Shown here: piece after piece, positions 25,299 to 34,767 of the stretch | Layout of the letters: every line of letters starts with the position of its first letter | Numbering within the stretch: position 1 is the first letter of the stretch | DNA from: Aldrovandia affinis | Taxonomy: Eukaryota > Chordata > Actinopteri > Notacanthiformes > Halosauridae | Assembly (NCBI GenBank): GCA_029706075.1 | Contig: JAINUG010000015.1 | Span: 8,516,154 to 8,580,153 of the forward strand | Length of the DNA: 64,000 nt | Direction of reading: 5' to 3' | Position numbers and translations under genes: made by a program | Notes under the pieces: generated by a model | Databases searched by the model: none | What the model was told of the DNA's origin: nothing | Seen by the model: only the letters and a program-made list of their open reading frames with translations

Positions 25299-28200
25299 AT
25301 GTCTGTTCCTGTTCGTGTGCATGTGTGTGTATGTGCGTGCATGCATGTGTGATAGGTGGAGAAGCAGCGCTCTGATCTGACCCGTGAATTGGACGATCTG
25401 ACTGACCGGCTGGAAGAGGCAGGGGGAGCCACCGCTTCCCAGGTATGAGTCAGAAAGCTGGCTGTATCCTCTGCCACTGATCCATGATCCATATAGCCAC
25501 AGATGATTACCTTACCCAAATATCCACGAGCAGAAATGAAAACCTCTATTTTCCATTTCATCATTCCGAGTGTCCAGTCTCCAGTAAGCAAAACCCTGTT
25601 CAGTTTGCCGAACAGAGGCACACGTAGGGCATTTCTCCGAACGTACTCCGGTTAGAAAGTTAGAACGGGGCCCTTATTTCCGATGGGGAGGGTCCCCTTG
25701 GTTCAAGCTCAGTCAGAATGCTCCCTTCTCCGCCTTCTGATCGCTCTCTCTCTGGACAGATGGAGATGAACAAGAAGCGCGAGTCGGAGCTGCAGCGTCT
25801 GCGGAGGGAGCTGGAGGAGGCCTCGCTGCAGTCAGAGTCGCTGGCGGCTTCGCTGCGGAGGCGCCACGGGGACGCGCAGGCCGAGCTGGGCGAGCAGTGC
25901 GAGAGCCTGCAGAGGATCCGCGCCAAGCTGGAGAAGGAGAAGCACAACCTCCGCCTGGAGGTGGACGACCTGGCCGCCTCAGTGGACAACTTCCAGAAGG
26001 CCAAGGTCAGCGGTGCCGGCGCCCACATGCGCAGCTAACGTTGCGCTCGTTTTCAATCGGTGCTGTTATCATCGGTGCATCTTTAGCATATACTGGCATG
26101 TGTTGAGGGCCCAGGTCCCGTAAGGAGCAGGGAGGCTGAGGGACTGCGATCCACAAAACGGGTGGGTTACATAGTGCGCTAGGCATTGGTGAAAAGGTCC
26201 CAGGCGTGCGCCGATAGAAAGGGAAAAGGCATTTTTGCGTCTCTTGGAAGGCCATCGAAAGACACACACATTTTTGTCCTCTTTCGTCAAAGGCCTCTAG
26301 TGACACCCAGCTGCGGAAGCTGGAAGACTTTCTCTCGGAGGCCAATGCCAGGAATGAGGACCTGCAGAAGTCGCTGGCTGAAATGAACGTTGCCAAGAAC
26401 CGGCTGACAGGTGATAAAAATCTAATAGAAAATCTTGTAAAACCTCCAGGTGTTATTCATACTCCTCTACAGTGCTGCAGAAACTTGTTTAAAAAAAGCT
26501 AATTCACCTTGTTAAAGTTGACATAAAGCAAAGACATTTGAACATTGTATATTTTTTCACACCCTTTCTCACATCTTTTTTTGGCAATGGTAATTTCCTA
26601 TAATAAGTATATTTTCAGAGAGTAGAAAGAATGAGAGGAGCAGAGTTGTTAGTCAGCCTCTTCATCTATCATGTAAATGTTTGTAATCCATTGTAACTGT
26701 GGATTGAGAGGAATGCAGGCATATCACTGCCTACTTTCACAATACCGCAAAACTGAAAAAAGAAAGTCAATGGTTATCTGGTCTGGCCAGAACTGTGGTG
26801 AGTGGTGAGAAGATGAGGATTTAGTTGGGTCAGACAGTAAAGGGAAAACAATCTGCTAGCACCAGCTGGAGCCGAGCCTGACTGGATCAGCTGCCAGACA
26901 CCACGGGACTCCATCAGCACAGTTCGCAAATCACTTAATCGGAAAACCCAAACAAACTAGAATAAATTATCAAACTGCTTCACACAGTTTCTGCGTCCTA
27001 CTGCTTTCAAGGTTGGTAATGACAGAACCTTGGCCACATCCTGCTTAATATTAACCTCCAAAGTCCTTGAATGAAGCAGCGTGGAACAGAAGAGTATCAT
27101 TAAATGTAGTCATGAGGTTTTCAGTACTCAACAATTCCATAAACAAAAAAGACTGTTTTTCCCATACATCAGAAACCCATATTGAACCACATCGGGCTTG
27201 GAAAATTAAGGTCTTTTTTATTTTTTTTGAAGACACGCTGTAACCTTATTTGCGTCAATCTCTGACTGCCACAAACAGTTTTCAGCGACGTTGCATTTTG
27301 TGCAAACTGAAACCCCACTATTCCTCTCCCTAGCTGATAACAATGACCTAAGCCGCCAGCTGGAGGAATCAGAGAACCGGGCCAGCCAGACAAGCAGGAC
27401 CAAAACCCTGCTCTCGACACAAAGCGATGACCTCAAGAAGCAACTGGAGGAGGAGATCAAGGTACAGCACTAGGCACACATCATCTTTGTGCTGTAGTAC
27501 TAAACCTGAACAATGCCCTTGAATCCTACTTATAAATCATATTCTTACCATTATTTTCATTCCCGAGTACAATTGTGCTGGTGCATTGATTTTATCTACA
27601 TGCATTTGTCAGAACAGTGCTTTGGCACGTAAAGTTTTAATGCTAAAATATGCCAACCAGCCTGCTGTTATTTATATACATTTCAGATATATTGTTTTAC
27701 CTTGTGTGGTGAAATGAATTGAAGTGAATATGAATAGATCTAACCATTTTGTTCCATTCCATTCTATTCTGTTCAAAATATGCCTCTGAGGGATCAGGCT
27801 CACGTTACCATCAAGGGCAGATTTGGAAATCCAAGTTATTTTTTCACTTCTCCCTCGTAATGTCAGAAAAAAAAGTAGGCTGGATTCTGTCAAAATTGTA
27901 GTTAACTAAATGTTTGTGACTGTTTGAAAGTTTTTAAGTGGAAAAAGTATGATCTGATTTCCAATAATTTAAGGTATATCTGGAATTAATAGGTCTATTT
28001 AATTTCTTTAGATCCCTTTTAAGGTAGCTAACACAGCCAACATTAGCTTACCAACTTAAAGTAAATTACCTTTTGAGCAGTTTGTTTTTGTTTGAAGACA
28101 GATAACTACTGCTATACATTTAAGCCAACAAACTGTCACATGTGATACAATTTCATAGCTATGCATTCATTATACAATTCTACTACAACCTAGCAATAAA

Positions 28201-29381
28201 TTATAGCCAAGTTCAAGTCTTGCGCTAACTAATTAGCCAGACAAACATCTGTGCAGTAGCTAACTTAGCGACAGTGCTGATTTCATTGCATTTTGATGCT
28301 AGCGATGCTTGTTGTAGCTAGCACACCGGCTATATCACAGGTTCATATCACTTTCAATCCATACTGCACTTGCGTTCTGCAACAACAAATCAAAATTTGT
28401 GAACATTCCTGAAGTATTAGTTTTAAAATGGATTAGTTTAAGTAATTAGTTAGGGCAGGTTTATGTAAAATATTTTATGAGAAATATGTAGATTTTTTAT
28501 AATGTAGAAAGTAAGCAATGTTTTTGGGAGAACTACTTGGTAATAAAGTCACTTCTGTGAAATTTTTTAAATCATGGTTAGCCGGTTAACCGTCATAGTC
28601 ATTCCTAGTGCAAAAACACTGAATATAAGAACACATTGATCCTTAAATGAGATAAATGTTGATTAATGAGAAACCTTCTTTTTTTTAACAAATAAATGGA
28701 ACATTTTAAAATGTGTACCATTGGCAGGGTCTGGGCCCTCTCACCTATAGATCTGCCCTGGGTTAGCATAATACACCATCTGTTGCGACAGCTGACAGAG
28801 ATTCTTTAAAAATTGCATACACTAAAGTGCAATGCACAGATGGTCACACTTTGCCTGGCAGCTTTGCCTGGTGTAATGTGAATAAACCATGGTGATTACA
28901 GTTCCCTTTGTGTAAAATGTGAGCAGAGGTTAAAAGCACCATTTTGGAGGTAGCCAATCACTACCTTGGGCTGGTGGCATTTAATATTAATGGGGTTTAT
29001 ACCACTATGTGAACCAGCCTTTACCTGTGGTTTACTAAGTAGCCCCATGTGTTTATGTGCCCCCAGTCTGTTCAACACTGTGGGATTCACTTCATTGTGT
29101 ATGGCTTGCTCTCTATCCATGTGTGCTCCCCTAGGTAAAGATGGCGCTGAGCAGCAGTCTGTGCACCCTGAGGCAGGACTGTGAGCTCTTGAAGGAGCAG
29201 CTGGAAGAAGAACAGGAGAGCAAGCTGGAGCTGCAGCGCCAGGTCTCAAAGCTAAACAGCGAGGTGACGCACTGGAGGACGCGCTATGAGGCCGACGCCA
29301 TCCAGCATACAGACGAGCTTGAGGATGCCAAGTACGAGCCGAGACAGCCTGACATATGTTATACACACATTCGCTCTGTCA

Positions 29382-29415
<34 letters not shown>

Positions 29416-29621
29416 TGTCTCTCAAACTATAAATGACACAACACACATCCATTCACATGCATGCACATACATACACAGACAGACACCCATGTACATAGCA
29501 CAACATAATATGTAAGTCAAGAATGAAAAGTAAAATGTTGTATATGTATGTGTGTGGGTGTGTACGTACATCTGTGTGTTTGTGTGTGTACGTATGTGTG
29601 TGTGTGTGTGTGAATGTGTAC

Positions 29622-29665
<44 letters not shown>

Positions 29666-29675
29666 ATGTACGTAC

Positions 29676-29710
<35 letters not shown>

Positions 29711-30290
29711 TGCATACCTACGTGTATGCACATACGTACGTACGTGTGTGTGTGTGTGTGTGCATGTGTTGTCTGCATTTCAGGAAGAAGCTCTCGTCTA
29801 GGCTGCAGGAGGCTGAGGAAGCTGTAGAGGCCACCCAGGCCAAGTGCTCCAATCTAGAGAAGACCAAGCAGAGGCTGCAGGGAGAGGTGGAGGAGCTCTG
29901 CATGGATCTAGAGAAGGTGAGAACTGCACAGCATCCCAATCCATTGATCTAGAGCAGGTAAGACTCAATCTCAGTCCATTCATGGATCTTGAGAAGGTAA
30001 TACTTAAAATGCATACCAACTAATCCTTTGATGTTTCCTCAAAAATCATTTTGCATCCTGAAGAAATGACCAGCATACACATGTAACCACATTTAAATTG
30101 TCTTAAATTAATTCATTAATGTTATTATTTCCATACGGATGTGCAGTATGTAACTAATTAATTGCAGACAAAATTAGATTAATATTACACATTGTAAATC
30201 AATCTCAGAATGTGAAGCACTGATTTAGTAATGAGCAAGGTAACTGAATTAGGACAGATATCTACAACTCTATAGTACTCATATGTGTGT

Positions 30291-30362
<72 letters not shown>

Positions 30363-33300
30363 TCCCTCTCCCTCTATTCAGGCCAATGGCTCAGCCACAG
30401 TTCTTGACAAGAAACAGCGGGTCTTGGAGAAGCAGCTCTTGGACTGGAGGCAGAAGTGTGAGGACCTGGTGTCAGAGGTGGAAGGCTGCCAGAAAGAGAG
30501 TCGCCAGCACGCCACTGAGCTCTTTAAGCTCAAGACGGTCTACGAGGAAGCTCTGGAGCAGGGAGAGGCCCTGCGCAGGGAGAACAAAGCCTTCCAGGGT
30601 AAGCGGCCGAGGACCCAATACATGCTTATAATCCAAACCAACCCTCAAAGGTGAGACTGGAGACCGATCGCTAAATGTGGAACTGTTTAGGCCGCGCAGC
30701 TTTGAACTAGAGTCCTGTGGGTAAACCATTTCCTTCAGCAGTTCAGGGGCTGACCAACCCATGACCCTGTGGTGAGGCCAAAACCCAGAACAACGGCTCC
30801 ACAAACCCACCATTTTTTCTAGTTTTTTTTTTAAGTTTGAGCACTCCAAAGTAAGGTGACACTCCTCCCCCCACCCCCTCCCACCCTCCTTCCCCCAGGC
30901 CCTTGTGTTGTGTTTCTGATGAAGACCTCCCTGGTGTTGTTTCAGAAGAGATAGCTGATCTTACAGACCAGCTTGCCGATGGGGGGAAGAGTGTCCACGA
31001 GCTGCAGAAGGCAAAGAAGAAAATGGAGATGGAGAAAGAGGAGCTGCAGGCTACGCTTGAGGAGTCTGAGGCTGCGCTGGAGGTACGGGGCACTTACATC
31101 TGTCATCACCACGTCTGCACACTCGCCACACCTCTCTGTCTACCAGCTGCACTAGGGCCTCCGGGTTAGCAAATACTGTGCCTGTGGGCATTTTGAGAAA
31201 GAATATTGGCCCAACATGTGCATACCCTAAGATGATGATTAGCAGAATGTTGATGCTGAATGTTATATAAAGCCTTCCACTTCTCTCTGTTTCCAAAACC
31301 ACTCAATCCAAAATTAGCACACGGGACATGCACTGCACCAAGCTTATGATTCTTGTCTTTTTCATCAAAGTTGAGCTCTATAGTAGATTCCAGCCAGAGG
31401 ACGTCATATTGCATGTTTCTCTTCAACGCATTCCTGTATTTTCTGCTTTTTCTTTTCCAGTCCCTCTGACTGGTAGAGTAGAAATAAATCTGTCATACAT
31501 GGAGAATGACAAAGCCTCACGGGCTACAATCTGAATTAGCACACGGTAATTAGGTCTGTAGATGATCCCGGTCAATGATAAGAAAGGAGTGCTCAGTTTT
31601 CACAGTTAAGATATCTGCCATTTGACTTGACAGGGACCCCCAGGGTGATTAGCACAAGCGACTGAGATGTCCTGCTTGCTAGATTACCTCCCCTGTTGCT
31701 TGGGGGCGAGCTTTTAAGACTACACAAAGCTGTGTCTTTATTACCTCTGTCATCGAGTGCAAAAATTGGAGGGAAGTCGTCAAGCAAGTAAATACCTGAG
31801 GTGCAAGGCATCTTGAGGCGTTCCATATCTTGAAAGGAAATGTGTAAAATTCTTCAGCTGAACTTTAACCTGTTGTCAATATACTGTATGTCATTCTAAA
31901 AATAATAATGTTGAAATTAAATTGTTTAAAAAAAAAATTCAACATACATAATTTAATTTAGTCTTCTTGGTTGTTTGGACACACTGTGTGATTTCATGAC
32001 GTCAACTGTGAACAGCTAAAAAAAACACTCGTCAATGTGTAGCTGGGGGGGGGGCTATCACTGTCGAAGCACAACCATTTTACTAGTAACAGTCCAAATC
32101 AACGATTCATTATTTTATTTAGAATTTTAATTTTATATATTTGTATTTGATAAGTAAAAAATTCTAAGCGAAATGGTCCCAGGTGTGATATTAAGTTTTT
32201 GCTCTTTCACTCATTCTACTAGGCAGAGGAAACTAAGGTCCTTCGCCTGCAGCTGGAGTTGTCCCAGGCTAAGGGAGACATGGAGCGCAAGCTGCAGGAG
32301 AAAGAGGAGGAGTTTGAAACAGCCAGGTGATTTCTCTCTCTATCGCCCTTGCACTGTCTGCATGATATCTCCGTCTGACCGGACTCTGTCATCACACACA
32401 TTATACTTCACTTAAGCACTGAAGTTCAGTTTATTTACATGACATGCCTGCTCCAAACTGTGACTGATTCCACAATAGGTATTGACTGTCTCCTAGTTCA
32501 TGTGCTTATTCAATCTGATGTGAAACACTCGGCTTCTCGTTGTTAACACTTGCCCCTTTCATTTATTTTACTTTCCTGCTCTCACTAATACAAGATAAGT
32601 GCTTCCTCTCTTGGTAAGTTCCTTTCTCCTTGTCCTTAGTGCCTTTTGGGTTTGGACATTTGTGCAACACCACATTGTCACATCAGAAATTATATCCAGT
32701 TCTTATATATGTACATTATTCCAAAATAATGTATTTCTCATGCACTAAACCACAGCGGTGTGAAGAATAGTAGAGTAATATAAGTATTATAATACAGTAA
32801 TTGTTTTCAAAGAAGGTTTCCCTTCTCACTAATTCGATAAAATGGAGATGCAGCAAGCAGAAGAAAGTGACATTATAATCATCGCCGTTCTCCCCCTAAT
32901 CAGGAAAAACCACCAAAGATCCCTGGAGACCGTACAAGCCAGCCTGGATGCGGAGTTGAAAGGCCGCACGGAGGGAGCACGGGTGAAGAAAAAGATGGAG
33001 GGGGAGCTCAGTGAGCTGGAGCTCCAGTTGGATCTGCTGACCAAAAACAATGGGGAGCTGATGAAGACCATAAAGAAGATGCAGCAGCAAATCAAGGTGG
33101 GAGGTCAGGGCCACAGGAATCCCATGAATGTGTGTGGCGTCTGGGGAGAAAACACAGGAATCTTAATTTAATGGAGATGTAACAATATAAAAAAGAGACA
33201 TGAATAAAATATACCTTTAAGTTGTCCTGCAGTATTTAACCCATGTTCACAGTTGTTTTTAGATGAAGTAGAGTTTTTGAGAATTATAAAAAGGGAAGTG

Positions 33301-34721
33301 CTCCTAATGTGGACATCAAAAAACATCAAAAGGCTGGGGGTACCTTTATATTCTAATAAAATATGTTACCAAGTGCACTTTTACTGTTTAATTTATTGCA
33401 TTTAGGTCTGCATTTTCATGTCCCCCTACATATAAGCCCAGGTAAGGACAGACTGGTGTGCTGACGTTTTAGATATAACTTTTTCAAAAAGCACTGTGAT
33501 TTAGTTATATTGGTTTCCATGCTCAGTTAAGCAAGTACAATGAAATACCGTTGCCAGTTATGCATGCCCACAACCTTGAATTATGAGCTTACACTACTGC
33601 TGAACTTGGAAGGTTACAGCACCACCTTCTGGGTGTTATACATATTTCTCTCAGTGTGCACTGCATGGGTATTGCAGCCAGTTTTTGTCTCCAAATAACT
33701 CCTTACGATAATTATGTGGTTTAAATTTTACTACACGGCTTTCTTTTTTTTTCTAATGAAAACTTTTCCCTGAATGAAAAAAAATATGTTCACTCCCACA
33801 CAATACAGGTAATGTGGGGACACATTCCTGTGATGAATTATGGGTAATGTAAGTGGTTTCCTTTGGGTTTCCGAGCCAGTGATTATTCTGTCTCGAAGAG
33901 TTTGTCTCACCATCTCTGCCCTGGTGTCCTCGGCAGGACCTGCAGGCTCAAGTGGAGGAGGACGCACGTCAGCATGAGGACACACGGGAGGACCACGCCC
34001 TGCTGGAACGCCGCTGCACCCTATTGGTCAGTGAGAGCGAAGAGACTCGCGCTGGCCTGGAGGCCACAGAGCGAGCCCGCAAGGCCCTGGAGACAGAGCT
34101 GCTGGAGATGACGGAGAAGTACAACGAGATCAACAGCCAGGTCCGCTCCCGCTCCTTTTATCACATTCAATCTTTTGACTACTTCATGTACAAAGGAAAG
34201 TCATAACATAAAGTGGTAAATGCAGACCCTCAACCTTCAAAGACACAGGAGGTCTGTGAGGCTTAAAACTTAGTTTCAGGTCCATGTTGTCTTTCTCAAC
34301 TTTAAAGGACTTATCCTCGGAGTGATTTGCTAAACTGAGACTAAACTGTAATTAAATATATTTATTCATATTTGTGGAGCTGTTTGTTCATGCAATGATC
34401 AACAAAAAAAAAAAACATTTACCGTGTGGAAAATGGCTCAAACAGTCAATTTACATTTGTCCATGTAGATAGGATAATATAAAATAATTCATGTGAGAGT
34501 CATGCCCGGTAGATATGAATGCAGCATGGCATTTTTTCTTTGTGGTGTGCAGTTCCAGACAGCCACCAGTGGGAAGAGGAAGCTGGAGGCAGACTTGCAG
34601 CAGCTCACCCAAGAGCACGAGGAACTACATGGCGAAGTGCGGGCAGCCAATGATAAGGCCAAGAAAGCCATGTTTGAGGTATGTCATCCCTTCATGAACG
34701 TTATGTGTGCCTGTGTGTGTG

Positions 34722-34767
<46 letters not shown>

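Larger units (their letters stand above)
20894..25355 (+). other. Myosin intron with LINE tail and long inverted-repeat element
   Basis: Holds a LINE-like 3' fragment near 22.69-22.76 kb, the inverted-repeat element at 23168-24094 and a (GT)n tract leading into exon 6. Nothing coding was recognised. Confidence 0.7.

Noticed and set aside
25049..25621. 190-residue open frame on the minus strand
   Set aside because: It reads through the (GT)n tract (His-Thr repeats) and antisense of myosin exon 6. No family resemblance.
25660..26028. 122-residue Ser/Arg-rich minus-strand frame
   Set aside because: Exact antisense shadow of myosin exon 7; GC-rich coiled-coil codons often leave the reverse frame open.
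26299..26300. Alternative acceptor for myosin exon 8 at the second AG
   Set aside because: Exon 7 ends in phase 0, and starting at 26301 would put TGA straight after it.
28896..29366. 156-residue minus-strand frame
   Set aside because: It overlaps myosin exon 10 antisense and its low-complexity Ala/Ser/Pro content has no domain pattern.
29422..29801. His/Thr- and Cys/Val-rich open frames on both strands
   Set aside because: Products of dinucleotide repeats only.
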